A stretch of DNA of 64,000 bases from JBPYFK01 sp051984675 (GCA_051984675.1 JBPYFK010000085.1:1-64000), one strand, 5' to 3'; counted from the first letter of the stretch, positions 1-7,812 are shown. The notes: generated by a model from the letters alone, not told the origin. Translations and numbers: made by a program.

Positions 1-311
1 GCGAACATGACCGCGGGGCCGAGCACCCAGTTGAGCAGCAGCGACGAGATCATCAGGCGTTTGTCGCCGGTGACGGTGTCGAGCCGGTCGTAGCGGACCT
101 TGGCGAGCACGGGGTACATCATCACCAGCAGGCCCAGCGCGATCGGTAACGAGATCCCGTCGATGCGCACCGCGTCCAGCGCGGAACCCAGGCCGGGGAT
201 CCATCGACCGGCCAGTAGGCCCGTCAGCATCGCGGCGCCGATCCAGATCGGCAGCAATCGGTCCAAGGTCGACAAACGCGCCGTCACCGGCGCGTCGGGG
301 ACCTGGGTCAT
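1..311 (-). CDS. ACR3-family arsenite efflux permease, N-terminal part (cut by window edge)
   Basis: Partial gene: about 103 N-terminal residues are present and the rest lies beyond position 1. The translation begins MTQVPDAPVTARLSTLDRLL, followed by hydrophobic segments and the ACR3 hallmark stretch PIALGLLVMMYPVLAKVRYD (around residues 58-77). ACR3 proteins are 10-TM carriers that export arsenite and sometimes antimonite through the inner membrane. The ATG overlaps the arsR stop in an ATGA arrangement, so the two genes form one operon, and the divergent ArsI gene completes an arsenic module. The family call is firm from the N-terminus alone. The conserved cysteine of the fourth membrane segment cannot be checked here. 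Confidence 0.9.
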   Translation of the reverse strand, partial: MTQVPDAPVTARLSTLDRLLPIWIGAAMLTGLLAGRWIPGLGSALDAVRIDGISLPIALGLLVMMYPVLAKVRYDRLDTVTGDKRLMISSLLLNWVLGPAVMF

Positions 312-670
312 GCGGTGACCACCCCGGTGTCGGCTGGCTCCAGTGCGACCGAAGCAGCGCGCAGGGTCTCGGGCCGGACGCGGTAGTAGATCCAGGTCCC
401 GCGACGTTCGCCCTCGATCACCCCGGCCTCGCGCAAGACCTTGAGATGGTGCGAGATGGTCGGACCGGACAACTCGAACGCCCCGGTCAGATCGCACACG
501 CAGGCCTCTCCGCCCGCGTGGGAGGCGATCAGCGACAGCAGGCGCAGGCGCACCGGCTCACCGATCGCCTTGAACACCCGAGCCAGTTCGACCGATTGCT
601 CTGCGGTCAGCGGCTCCCGCATTACCGGCGAGCAGCACAACGCCGCCCCGTCCGGTTCTTGCTTCGACAT
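308..670 (-). CDS. arsR: ArsR-family metalloregulatory repressor
   Basis: 120-residue winged-helix repressor of the ArsR/SmtB family. It shows the Cys-x-Cys-Asp-Leu motif (ACVCDL, about residues 56-61) next to the recognition helix region LSGPTISHHLKVLREAGV, the usual place for As(III)/Sb(III) binding in ArsR proteins. A further LCCSP cysteine pair lies near the N-terminus. The C-terminal GERRGTWIYYRV is the beta-wing. It is translationally coupled to the ACR3 gene (4-bp overlap) and divergent from arsI, with candidate operators in the 82-bp gap. By family knowledge it represses both directions until arsenite binds; the exact inducer is inferred from the neighbours. Confidence 0.93.
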   Translation of the reverse strand: MSKQEPDGAALCCSPVMREPLTAEQSVELARVFKAIGEPVRLRLLSLIASHAGGEACVCDLTGAFELSGPTISHHLKVLREAGVIEGERRGTWIYYRVRPETLRAASVALEPADTGVVTA

Positions 671-679
671 ACTTCTATG

Positions 680-693
680 TTGACAGGTATCAA
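680..693. promoter_or_regulatory. Candidate ArsR operator (TTGA-N6-TCAA)
   Basis: TTGACAGGTATCAA is a palindrome of TTGA and TCAA separated by 6 nt, 10 bp upstream of the arsR start, in the arsR-arsI divergent gap. ArsR/SmtB operators are short inverted repeats with this sort of spacing, but the exact consensus for this protein is unknown. Confidence 0.45.
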
Positions 694-720
694 ACCAGTA
701 GGCAACCTGGTGGCAGCGGC

Positions 721-738
721 TAGTTAGATGACTACCTA
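721..738. promoter_or_regulatory. Inverted repeat upstream of arsI
   Basis: TAGTTAG-ATGA-CTACCTA is an imperfect inverted repeat (6 of 7 arm positions pair), just before the AAGGGG ribosome-binding site of the arsI gene. It may be a second regulatory site for the arsI side; no factor can be named from sequence. Confidence 0.35.
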
Positions 739-752
739 AACAAGGGGATCAC

Positions 753-1196
753 ATGTCTCGCACTCAGCTCGCCCTTCGCGTCGGCGACCTCGAAGCATCG
801 ATCGAGTTCTATTCAAAACTTTTCGGCGCCGAACCCGCCAAGCGTCGGCCGGGCTACGCCAACTTCGCCATCGCCGAACCGCCACTCAAGTTGGTGTTGC
901 TGGAAGGCGAGCCTGGTCAGGACACCGTGATGGACCATCTCGGCGTCGAGGTCGGCGACACCGAGACCGTGAACGCCGCCACGGAGCGCTTGAGCTCGCT
1001 TGGCCTGTTCACCGAGGTCGAGGAAAACGCCACCTGCTGCTACGCCCAGCAGGACAAGGTCTGGGTCCACGGCCCCGGACGCGAACCCTGGGAGGTCTAC
1101 GTCGTCAACGCCGACTCGCCGACCTTCTTCGCGACCCCGGTGGAAACCGGGACGCAGTGCTGCGTCGGCGACACGGAGCCTGCTGCGGCCCGCTGA
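753..1196 (+). CDS. ArsI/CadI-family metalloenzyme (VOC fold)
   Basis: 147-residue vicinal-oxygen-chelate protein. The N-terminus MSRTQLALRVGDLEASIEFY is the VOC beta-alpha-beta start. The ATCCYAQQDKVWV segment (about residues 93-105) holds the vicinal cysteine pair that binds trivalent arsenicals in ArsI C-As lyases and is shared with mycobacterial CadI. A further Cys-Cys lies near the C-terminus (TQCCVGD). ArsI cleaves methylarsenite with Fe(II) and O2; CadI proteins are metal-induced and less well understood. Start is the ATG with AAGGGG 5 nt upstream. Divergent from arsR-ACR3, so probably induced by arsenic. Whether it is a true lyase or a CadI-type protein cannot be settled by reading. 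Confidence 0.88.
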   Translation: MSRTQLALRVGDLEASIEFYSKLFGAEPAKRRPGYANFAIAEPPLKLVLLEGEPGQDTVMDHLGVEVGDTETVNAATERLSSLGLFTEVEENATCCYAQQDKVWVHGPGREPWEVYVVNADSPTFFATPVETGTQCCVGDTEPAAAR

Positions 1197-1289
1197 ACTG
1201 GCGGCCGCCCGGCGGTGAATTTGAAGCTCGACAACGCCGCCGCGTGACCGCCGGGGCGAAGTGATCAGTCACCTCCAACCGGACAATGC

Positions 1290-1325
1290 AAAACGGCCCC
1301 TGACCATTAGGTCAGAGGCCGTTTT
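1290..1325. terminator. Bidirectional Rho-independent terminator
   Basis: A 9-bp stem AAAACGGCC/GGCCGTTTT continues, after one mismatch, into CTGACC/GGTCAG around an ATTA loop. T-runs exist on both strands. It lies directly 3' of tRNA-Tyr (minus) and downstream of the arsI gene (plus), so it can serve both. Confidence 0.85.
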
Positions 1326-1332
1326 AGCAGCG

Positions 1333-1414
1333 TGCCGGGTGGAGGATTCGAACCTCCGAAGGCAATGCCGGCTGATTTACAGTCAGCTCCCTTTGGCCGC
1401 TCGGGCAACCCGCC
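1333..1414 (-). tRNA. tRNA-Tyr (GTA anticodon)
   Basis: An 82-nt class II tRNA with a long variable arm. The anticodon arm is CTGACTGTAAATCAG with GTA. The T-arm is GGAGG-TTCGAAT-CCTCC and the D-arm begins CCCGAGCGG. The 3' CCA is not encoded. The acceptor strands read GGCGGGT and ACCCGGC, which pair except for a G-G opposition at positions 2-71; all the other arms are normal. The terminator just downstream supports a functional gene. Confidence 0.93.
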
Positions 1415-1527
1415 GCACAGGGCAGCTCCGCTGTCCCGCGCCTAGAAGGATACATACCGCCGTCCTGCGCTTCCCAGGCACCCCGGGGCCGGTAGCGTTG
1501 GCACCACACGAACAGGAGGTGCGACAG

Positions 1528-2019
1528 GTGGCGAACCCGTCCTTCGACGTGGTCAGCAAGGTGGACCGGCAGGAAGTGGACAACGCGCTCAACCAGGCGG
1601 CCAAGGAGTTGTCCAATCGGTTCGACTTCCGCGGGACCGGCGCGAAGATCAACTGGAGTGGCCAGGAAGCGATCACCATCGAGGCCGAGACCGAAGACCG
1701 CTGCAAGGCCGCGATCGACGTGTTCAAGGAGAAGCTGATCAAGCGTGGGATCTCGCTGAAGGCGTTCGACATCGGCGAGCCAGCCAGTTCCGGCCAGGTG
1801 CACCGGGCGACGGGAACGCTCGTGCAGGGCATCGGTCAGGACATCGCGAAGAAGATCTCGAAGAAGATCCGCGACGACGGCCCCAAGGGTGTGCAGGCGC
1901 AGATCCAGGGGGACCAGCTGCGCGTGTCCGGCAAGAAGAAGGACGACCTGCAGGCGGTCATCCAGCTGCTGAAGTCGGCTGACCTCGACGTCGCCCTGCA
2001 GTTCGAGAACTTCCGGTGA
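1528..2019 (+). CDS. YajQ-family cyclic-di-GMP/nucleotide-binding protein
   Basis: 163 residues, the standard YajQ (UPF0234/DUF520) length when started at the GTG at 1528, which has AGGAGG 8 nt upstream; the open frame extends 5' only by running through the tRNA. Typical segments are PSFDVVSKVDRQEVDNALNQ at the N-terminus, ELSNRFDFRGTGAKI, and the closing DVALQFENFR. The fold is two RRM-like domains. Family members bind c-di-GMP in Xanthomonas or tRNA/phage RNA elsewhere; the role in actinobacteria is not established. Ten bases separate it from the next gene, so the two are probably cotranscribed. Confidence 0.92.
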   Translation: MANPSFDVVSKVDRQEVDNALNQAAKELSNRFDFRGTGAKINWSGQEAITIEAETEDRCKAAIDVFKEKLIKRGISLKAFDIGEPASSGQVHRATGTLVQGIGQDIAKKISKKIRDDGPKGVQAQIQGDQLRVSGKKKDDLQAVIQLLKSADLDVALQFENFR

Positions 2020-2029
2020 AGGTGCGCTG

Positions 2030-2911
2030 GTGAAGGGCATCGTGCTCGCCGGAGGTAGCGGGACCCGGTTGCACCCGATCACGCTGGCCGTGTCCAAGCA
2101 GCTGTCCCCGGTCTACGACAAGCCGATGATCTACTACCCGCTGTCGGTGCTCATGCTTGCCGGCATCCGGGAAGTCCTGATCATCACGACCCCGCCGGAC
2201 CTCCCGCTGTTCCGCCGGCTGCTCGGGGACGGCTCGCAGTTCGGCCTGCGTATCGAGTACGCCGAGCAGCCGCAGCCGAACGGCCTCGCCGAGGCGTTCG
2301 TCATCGGCGCCGACTTCGTCGGCGACGACTCGGTGGCGCTGGTGCTGGGCGACAACATCTTCTACGGCCACGGGTTCTCCAGCATGCTTCGGGGCTGCGC
2401 CCGGGACCTCGACGGCTGCATGCTGTTCGGCTACGCGGTCCGCGACCCGCAGCGCTACGGCGTGGGTGAGGTGGACGAGCACGGCAAGCTCATCTCGATC
2501 GAGGAGAAGCCGTCGCGGCCCCGCTCGAACACCGCGATCACCGGTCTGTACTTCTACGACAACGAGGTGGTGGAGATCGCCCGTGGCCTGAGCCCTTCGC
2601 CGCGCGGCGAGCTGGAGATCACCGACGTCAACATGGCGTACGTGCGTGCCGGGCGGGCTCGGATGACCTCGCTGGGGCGCGGGTTCGCCTGGCTGGACAC
2701 CGGAACGCACGACTCGCTGCTGGAGGCGGCCCAGTTCGTGCAGGTCCTCGAACACCGACAAGGCGTGCGCATCGCGTGCCTGGAAGAGATCGCCTTACGC
2801 ATGGGCTACATCACCGCCGACGAGTGCTTCGCGCTCGGCAAGGCGCTGGCGAAGTCCGGCTACGGCGAGTACGTGATGGCCGTGGCGGTGGCCGCCGGCG
2901 CGTCGGCGTAG
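2030..2911 (+). CDS. rmlA: Glucose-1-phosphate thymidylyltransferase (RmlA-type)
   Basis: 293-residue sugar nucleotidyltransferase making dTDP-glucose from glucose-1-phosphate and dTTP, the first step to dTDP-rhamnose and other deoxysugars. It carries the GGSGTRLHPIT nucleotide-binding signature at residues 8-18, SKQLSPVYDKPMIYYPLS, LGDNIFYGHG (metal-binding Asp) and GFAWLDTGTHDSLLEA. The start is a GTG (GTGAAGGGC) 10 nt after yajQ. Length and motifs match RmlA. No rmlB, rmlC or rmlD lies in the window, so pathway partners are elsewhere; in mycobacteria rmlA likewise stands apart from some partners. Confidence 0.9.
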   Translation: MKGIVLAGGSGTRLHPITLAVSKQLSPVYDKPMIYYPLSVLMLAGIREVLIITTPPDLPLFRRLLGDGSQFGLRIEYAEQPQPNGLAEAFVIGADFVGDDSVALVLGDNIFYGHGFSSMLRGCARDLDGCMLFGYAVRDPQRYGVGEVDEHGKLISIEEKPSRPRSNTAITGLYFYDNEVVEIARGLSPSPRGELEITDVNMAYVRAGRARMTSLGRGFAWLDTGTHDSLLEAAQFVQVLEHRQGVRIACLEEIALRMGYITADECFALGKALAKSGYGEYVMAVAVAAGASA

Positions 2912-2924
2912 GCCCGCGCGGCGC

Positions 2925-3800
2925 TCACCATTTCGGCAGTTGGCGACCGGCCATGCCTTCCAGGCGCCGGATGCGGTCACCCATCGGCGGGTGCGTGGAG
3001 AACAGCCGCGCCATCCGCTCGCCGGGCCGGAACGGGTTGGCGATCATCAGGTGCGACTGCGACACCACGGCCGGTTCCGGGGCCAGCGGTGCGGCCTGCG
3101 TGCCGCGTTCCAGCTTGCGCAGCGCCGACGCGAGCGCCAGCGGATCGCCGGTCAGCTCCGCTCCAGAGGCGTCAGCCTGGTACTCCCGGGAGCGGCTGAC
3201 CGCCATCTGCACGATCCCGGCGGCGATCGGACCGAGCAGTGCGATCGCGAGCAGGGCGAACACGTTCTCCCGGTCGTCCTGGTCGCCGCCGCCGAACATG
3301 CCCAGGAACATGCCCATGTGCGCGAGGAACGTGATCACGCTGGCCAGCGCGCCCGCCACGCACGAGATCAGGATGTCGCGGTTGTAGACGTGCGAGAGTT
3401 CATGGCCGAGCACGGCCCGCAGCTCCCGCTCGTCGAGCAGCTCCAGGATGCCGGCCGTGCAGCACACGGCGGCGTTGCGGGGGTTGCGCCCGGTCGCGAA
3501 CGCGTTGGGCGCGCGGGTCGGACTGACGTAGAGCGCCGGCATCGGCTGCCGTGCCGAGGTTGCCAGCTGTCGCACGATCCGGTACATCGCGGGCTGCTCG
3601 GCCTCCGACACGGGCCGGGCGTGCATGGATCGCAGCGCGAGGTTGGCGGAGTTGAAGTAGGCGTAGCCGTTCATCCCGAGCGCCACGACCAGCGCCAGGA
3701 TCAGACCGCCTCGCCCGAACAGCGAACCGACGAACAGCACCAGGGCGCTCATGCCGCCCAGCAGGAGCGCCGTCTTCAGTCCGTTGTAGTGACTGTGCAC
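2925..3800 (-). CDS. htpX: Zinc metalloprotease HtpX
   Basis: 291-residue M48-family membrane protease that degrades misfolded membrane proteins. Two N-terminal TM segments (about residues 9-50) precede the zinc motif HELSHVYNRD (about 144-153). Two more TM segments follow, then the glutamate ligand helix SREYQADASGAEL. The closing STHPPMGDRIRRLEGM is typical of actinobacterial HtpX. The start is a GTG (GTGCACAGTCAC). Convergent with rmlA with a 13-bp gap. Confidence 0.93.
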   Translation of the reverse strand: MHSHYNGLKTALLLGGMSALVLFVGSLFGRGGLILALVVALGMNGYAYFNSANLALRSMHARPVSEAEQPAMYRIVRQLATSARQPMPALYVSPTRAPNAFATGRNPRNAAVCCTAGILELLDERELRAVLGHELSHVYNRDILISCVAGALASVITFLAHMGMFLGMFGGGDQDDRENVFALLAIALLGPIAAGIVQMAVSRSREYQADASGAELTGDPLALASALRKLERGTQAAPLAPEPAVVSQSHLMIANPFRPGERMARLFSTHPPMGDRIRRLEGMAGRQLPKW

Positions 3801-4013
3801 CGTGCCTCAGCCTCCGCCGACTATTGCCTTCACCCACCTGGAACACGGCACCGTGACCCGGTCTTCCGCTCTGTGATGGGCAAACGGTCAACGACCGGGC
3901 GGGAACCGGAGTTCCGGATGGGGCTGTGGCCTGCGCCAACTCCGATTATGACGCGGCTGGTTAAGACTGCTTGGACGGTGCGGACTCAGTCCGGTCACGG
4001 ACAGGCCATCGGG

Positions 4014-4889
4014 CTAGTGACGCAGCTCCAGCGTGCAGCACTTCGGGCCGCCGCCGGCCTTGCGCAGTTCGGAGAGGTCCACGAGCACCGGCTCGTAGCC
4101 TCGCCTCTTGAGCTGGTCGGCCAGCCCGGCCGCCTCCAGCGGCAGCACGACGTTGCTGCCGTCGGACACGCCGTTGAGCCCCAGGCACTCGGCGTCCGCG
4201 CGGCTGGCGATGACCGCGTCCGGGAAGAGCCGACGCAGCACGCGGACCGATCCGCGCGAGAACGCCGGAGGGTAGTAGGCCACCTGGACCCGGTCGCCGT
4301 CTTCGAGCACGAACAGTGCGGTGTCCAGGTGGTAGTAACGCGGGTCGACCAGTCGCAGCGACACCACCGGCACCCCCAGCACCTCCTGTGCCTCCGCATG
4401 GGCCTCTGGATCGGTGCGGAACCCGGTGCCGGCGAGCAGCAGGCGACCGGTCCAGGCGAAGTCGCCTTCGCCTTCGTTGATTCGGGACGGCATCACGAGT
4501 TCCCGGTACCCGCGAGTGGTGAACCACCGGCGGAAGTGCTCGGCCTCGGGCTCGCGTTCGGGCGCGCGGAAGCGGGCGCCGAGCACGCGGCCGTCGATCA
4601 CGGTCCCGGAGTTCGCGGCGAACACCATGTCCGGTAGCCCCGGCTGCGGTGGGATCACCTCGACGGTGTGGCCGAGCCGCTCGTAGGTGCCCTTGAGCTC
4701 CTCCCATTGGGCTTGAGCCAGTTCTGCGTCCACCGGCGTGTCCGGGTCCATCCAGGGATTGATCACGTATTCCACGCCGAAATGGGTCGGCGGGCACATC
4801 AGGTAGTGCCGTGACCTGGGGCGTGTGCCCTGCGCGGGGACCTCGGGAGACGGTGCGGTGGTAGCTACGACAGCATCACGAACCGACAT
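4014..4889 (-). CDS. Dimethylarginine dimethylaminohydrolase/arginine dihydrolase-family protein
   Basis: About 291 residues of the amidinotransferase superfamily (guanidine-modifying enzymes). Markers are HYLMCPPTHFGVEYVINPWM at the N-terminus, PDMVFAANSG, EGEGDFAWTG (substrate carboxylates), DPRYYHLDTALFVL with the catalytic His, and the C-terminal GGGPKCCTLELRH with the nucleophilic Cys. It may hydrolyse methylarginines or arginine to citrulline or ornithine; substrate cannot be told. The divergent Lrp/AsnC gene mirrors the Rv2323c/Rv2324 pair that sits beside rocDE in M. tuberculosis, implying arginine catabolism, but no rocD is present here. Start ATG 4889 is chosen; an ATG at 4910 is possible and neither has a good ribosome-binding site. 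Confidence 0.85.
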   Translation of the reverse strand: MSVRDAVVATTAPSPEVPAQGTRPRSRHYLMCPPTHFGVEYVINPWMDPDTPVDAELAQAQWEELKGTYERLGHTVEVIPPQPGLPDMVFAANSGTVIDGRVLGARFRAPEREPEAEHFRRWFTTRGYRELVMPSRINEGEGDFAWTGRLLLAGTGFRTDPEAHAEAQEVLGVPVVSLRLVDPRYYHLDTALFVLEDGDRVQVAYYPPAFSRGSVRVLRRLFPDAVIASRADAECLGLNGVSDGSNVVLPLEAAGLADQLKRRGYEPVLVDLSELRKAGGGPKCCTLELRH

Positions 4890-4932
4890 GATTCGAAATC
4901 TAGACGGCATACCTCAATCGATCAATAACACT

Positions 4933-4949
4933 ATTTTGCGCATTTTGCG
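4933..4949. promoter_or_regulatory. AT-rich direct repeat in the DDAH-lrp divergent promoter
   Basis: ATTTTGCG occurs twice, 9 bp apart (ATTTTGCG C ATTTTGCG), in an AT-rich gap between the divergent starts. Lrp/AsnC proteins bind such AT-rich phased sites and usually autoregulate plus control the divergent gene; assignment to this regulator is inference. Confidence 0.4.
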
Positions 4950-4963
4950 GCAGAATCTTGCGT

Positions 4964-5407
4964 ATGGATGCCTTGGACCAACGAATCATTTCACAGCTGG
5001 TGTCGGATGGCCGGGCCAGCTACGCGGAGATCGGAGCCGTGGTGGGGCTGTCCGCGCCGGCGGTGAAGCGCCGCGTCGACCGGCTCCTGGACAGCGGCGT
5101 ACTGCGCGGGTTCACGGCTGTGGTCGACCCGGAGGCCGTGGGCTGGGGAACCGAGGCGTTCGTCGAAGTCCATTGCGTGGGCAACGTGCCGACGCAACGA
5201 ATTCGCGCCGGCCTGGAGCCCATGGCTGAGGTTGTTGCGGTCTACACCGTGTCCGGGCCGGCGGACGCGATCGTGCACCTACGGGCCGCGGACATCCACC
5301 ACCTGGAGACCGCGCTGGAACGGTTACGCGGGGTGGAGTTCATCAGCCGAACGGTGTCCACCGTCGTGCTGTCCCGGCTACTCGAACGGTCTCCCCAACC
5401 GGAGTAG
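4964..5407 (+). CDS. Lrp/AsnC-family transcriptional regulator
   Basis: 147 residues: an N-terminal helix-turn-helix (MDALDQRIISQLVSDGRASY ... VVGLSAPAVKRRVDRLLDSG) and a C-terminal RAM ligand-binding domain with the VYTVSGPADAIVHLRA core. The ATG at 4964 is preferred to the in-frame TTG two codons earlier. Divergent from the DDAH-family gene, so it probably senses an amino acid, likely arginine or ornithine by analogy to mycobacteria, and controls it. That ligand is inference. Confidence 0.9.
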   Translation: MDALDQRIISQLVSDGRASYAEIGAVVGLSAPAVKRRVDRLLDSGVLRGFTAVVDPEAVGWGTEAFVEVHCVGNVPTQRIRAGLEPMAEVVAVYTVSGPADAIVHLRAADIHHLETALERLRGVEFISRTVSTVVLSRLLERSPQPE

Positions 5408-5423
5408 CCGGGCAGGTGTCCGC

Positions 5424-6542
5424 TCAGCCTCGGTGCGAGCCGTCCCAGGCGTCGAAGCCCGCCTGCTCGGCGTCCGACGGCGACCGGAACCACACCTCGG
5501 CGATGATCCGGTCGTAGTGCGGTGACTCCGGCGTGTGGTACTGGCGGGAAGCGAAGTGCCCCTTGATCTCGTACCCGGACGGCGGCGTGGACGGCGAGCC
5601 GTGGTCGCGCGGCTCGGTGGCCACCTGCTCGTCCTCGGACGCGAGTCCGTCGTCGTCGGCGACGCGCGGGATGCTCTGGGTGACCTCGGCGCCCACCGGC
5701 GGCACGTACGGCTGCGGCTGCCCGCGCGCGATGACGGGTTCGAACAGCGACTTGAGCTGACCGGACAACCGCGCGGCGTCGTCGGCCTGCCCGGGCGCGG
5801 CTTCGACGGCTTGAACGTCTCGCGCGCCTTCGCCGAGAGTTCCCGACCACTGGTCCGGGGACTGCTCGCCAGCTGCGATCCACTCGCCCGCGGTCTCGGA
5901 CGGAACCGGAAGCTCGTAGTTGCCACTGTCCAGCCCGGGCACCATCCCCTTGCCCGGCCGCGTGAGTTCCGACTCCGCCACCTCGTCGGCCGCCCGGGCG
6001 CCGATCTCCGCTACCGGGTCCTCCCGAGGGGTCTCCTTCCCGGTTTCGTCGGGGTCGGTCTCTTCGGGGGCCGCAACGGCGTCCGAGGCTGCGGCCACCG
6101 CCACCGGCGCGATGACGTCGGTCTCGCTCAGGGCGGGTGTGCCCAGCTCGTAAGCGCCCGCTCCCGTGCCGTTGTGCTCGATGGCCAACCGCGGCCACTG
6201 CCCCACCAAGCGTTCGGCTGGTTCCGTGTGCTCTGATCGTTCGCGCGGCACACGCCTTGGTAACGGCTCCTGCGGCTCAAACAGGTCCAGCGGGGCGTGC
6301 TGCTCTGACTCGCCGCCCTTGTCGACGGCCTCGGGGCCGTGCTCGTCGTCGTACGTGTGGTCGTCCGCGTGCCCGTACGCCATCTGCTCGTACGCCCCGT
6401 GCTCGTACACGGCGTTGAGATGCTCGGACACGGCGTCGAGCCGACGCTTCAGGGGACGTCCGAACAGCAACCACGTGATTACGGAGCCGAGCAGGAAGGC
6501 TGCCAGGCTCCATAACCACACCTGGGTAAACAGCCAAGTCAC
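5424..6542 (-). CDS. Membrane-anchored protein with C-terminal sunset domain
   Basis: 372 residues. One N-terminal TM helix (WLWSLAAFLLGSVITWLLFG, about residues 8-27) is followed by roughly 270 residues of acidic, low-complexity, probably disordered linker. A compact C-terminal module follows: PSGYEIKGHFASRQYHTPES, then RIIAEVWFRSPSDAEQAGF. That module matches the sunset domain found in many actinobacterial secreted or membrane proteins (YHTPxSPxYxRTIAEVWF pattern). GTG start with AAGGGA upstream. Function unknown. It stands alone between lrp and the polyprenyl synthase. The anchor-linker-domain layout suggests presentation of the domain at a distance from the membrane; which face is unclear. 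Confidence 0.75.
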   Translation of the reverse strand: MTWLFTQVWLWSLAAFLLGSVITWLLFGRPLKRRLDAVSEHLNAVYEHGAYEQMAYGHADDHTYDDEHGPEAVDKGGESEQHAPLDLFEPQEPLPRRVPRERSEHTEPAERLVGQWPRLAIEHNGTGAGAYELGTPALSETDVIAPVAVAAASDAVAAPEETDPDETGKETPREDPVAEIGARAADEVAESELTRPGKGMVPGLDSGNYELPVPSETAGEWIAAGEQSPDQWSGTLGEGARDVQAVEAAPGQADDAARLSGQLKSLFEPVIARGQPQPYVPPVGAEVTQSIPRVADDDGLASEDEQVATEPRDHGSPSTPPSGYEIKGHFASRQYHTPESPHYDRIIAEVWFRSPSDAEQAGFDAWDGSHRG

Positions 6543-6695
6543 CGGCGCGGTCCCTTCGTCGGGGTGAGGTCAGTGGTTGAGTATCACGCACCAAGGACGC
6601 GCGGCGAACACGATCGGGTAGATCTTCCTTCACTTGCCACCCGCCACCGGCCCATGCTCCCTCTAGCGGAGTACTGCCGTCCGCCGATCGGTTGG

Positions 6696-7763
6696 CTACC
6701 GGGTACGTTCGATCACGTAGTCGACGAGGGCGGCAAGCGCGTCCCGGGGCGGCCCGAGTGGCAGCGAATCAAGCACATCGCGGGCACGTTGTGCGTACTC
6801 GTCCAGGGTCTGCCGGGCCCGCGCGAGCCCGGACGAAGCGCGGAGTAACTCCAGCGCCTCAGCGACCTCGTCGTCCGCGGCGATCGGCCCGGACAGCAGG
6901 TCACGCAGCCTCGGATCGGTGTCCTCGGCGGCCAGCGCGTAGAGCATCGGCAGTGTCCGCACGCCTTCGCGGAGGTCGGTGCCGGGCGTCTTGCCGGACT
7001 CCACGGCGGGCGAGGCGATGTCGATCACGTCGTCGGAGATCTGGAACGCAGTGCCGATGATCCGGCCGATCTGCTCCAGCGCTTCCACGTGCTCGGGCTT
7101 GGCCCCCGCGAACTGGGAGCCGAACCGGCCGGCCGTCGCGATCAGCGAACCGGTCTTCTCGTGCACCACGTTGAGGTAGTGCTCGACGGCGTCCTCGCCT
7201 TCGGCGTGCCCGACGGTCTCCCGCATCTGCCCGGTGACCAGCGAGCCGAACGTGCTCGCCATGGTGCGCACCGCCTCGGTGCCCAGGTCCGCGACCATCT
7301 CGGACGCCTGGGCGAACAGGAAGTCGCCGGTGAGGATGGCCACCGAGTTGTCCCACCGGGCATTGGCGCTCGTCGCCCCCCGACGCATGGTGGCCTCGTC
7401 CATCACGTCGTCGTGGTACAGCGTCGCCAGGTGCACCAATTCCAGCACCGCGGCGGACTTGATCACGTCCTTCTCGGCGGGCTCGCCGAACTGCGCGGCG
7501 AGCAGGACGAACAGCGGCCGGAACCGCTTCCCGCCCGCGTCGACCAGGTGTAGCGAGGTCTCGGTGACGAACGCGAGGTCGCTGCGCAGCGCGTCGTGCA
7601 GCAGGTCTTCCACGGCCGCCAACCCGTGGCGCACCGAATCGGCCAGCGCCGGGTCCGCGAGGTCGAGGCCCACCCGAGACCGGCTCTCCTGAGCACCTGT
7701 CCCGGCTGCCCCGCTCGCCTCGGGCACTGGCTCACTCGTCGAGTCACCAACTGGGCTGGTCAC
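6696..7763 (-). CDS. Long-chain polyprenyl diphosphate synthase (menaquinone side chain)
   Basis: About 355 residues, trans-isoprenyl diphosphate synthase. First aspartate-rich motif LYHDDVMDEATMRRG (about residues 123-137) and second FQISDDVIDIASP; GGKRFRPL binds the diphosphate of the allylic substrate. It should build the C40-C50 chain that MenA attaches to DHNA. Its partner context (nuo, menJ, menG nearby) and its resemblance to mycobacterial GrcC1 (Rv0562, beside menJ and htpX) support a menaquinone role. The GTG at 7763 is chosen because earlier in-frame starts run into nuoN. GGGGGAG lies about 17 nt upstream, an unusually long gap, so the start is uncertain. Confidence 0.87.
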   Translation of the reverse strand: MTSPVGDSTSEPVPEASGAAGTGAQESRSRVGLDLADPALADSVRHGLAAVEDLLHDALRSDLAFVTETSLHLVDAGGKRFRPLFVLLAAQFGEPAEKDVIKSAAVLELVHLATLYHDDVMDEATMRRGATSANARWDNSVAILTGDFLFAQASEMVADLGTEAVRTMASTFGSLVTGQMRETVGHAEGEDAVEHYLNVVHEKTGSLIATAGRFGSQFAGAKPEHVEALEQIGRIIGTAFQISDDVIDIASPAVESGKTPGTDLREGVRTLPMLYALAAEDTDPRLRDLLSGPIAADDEVAEALELLRASSGLARARQTLDEYAQRARDVLDSLPLGPPRDALAALVDYVIERTR

Positions 7764-7812
7764 GTCACCGTTGCCTTTGCTCCCCCAACCGGATTGATTA
7801 CCGGCAGGCACT

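Noticed and set aside
1261..1527. Extension of YajQ upstream to 1261
   Set aside because: It would translate through the terminator and the tRNA-Tyr gene; the GTG at 1528 with AGGAGG gives the family length.
3982..3992. GGACTCAGTCC palindrome beyond the DDAH-family gene as a terminator
   Set aside because: Stem of five bases with a one-base loop cannot form a stable hairpin and no T-run follows.
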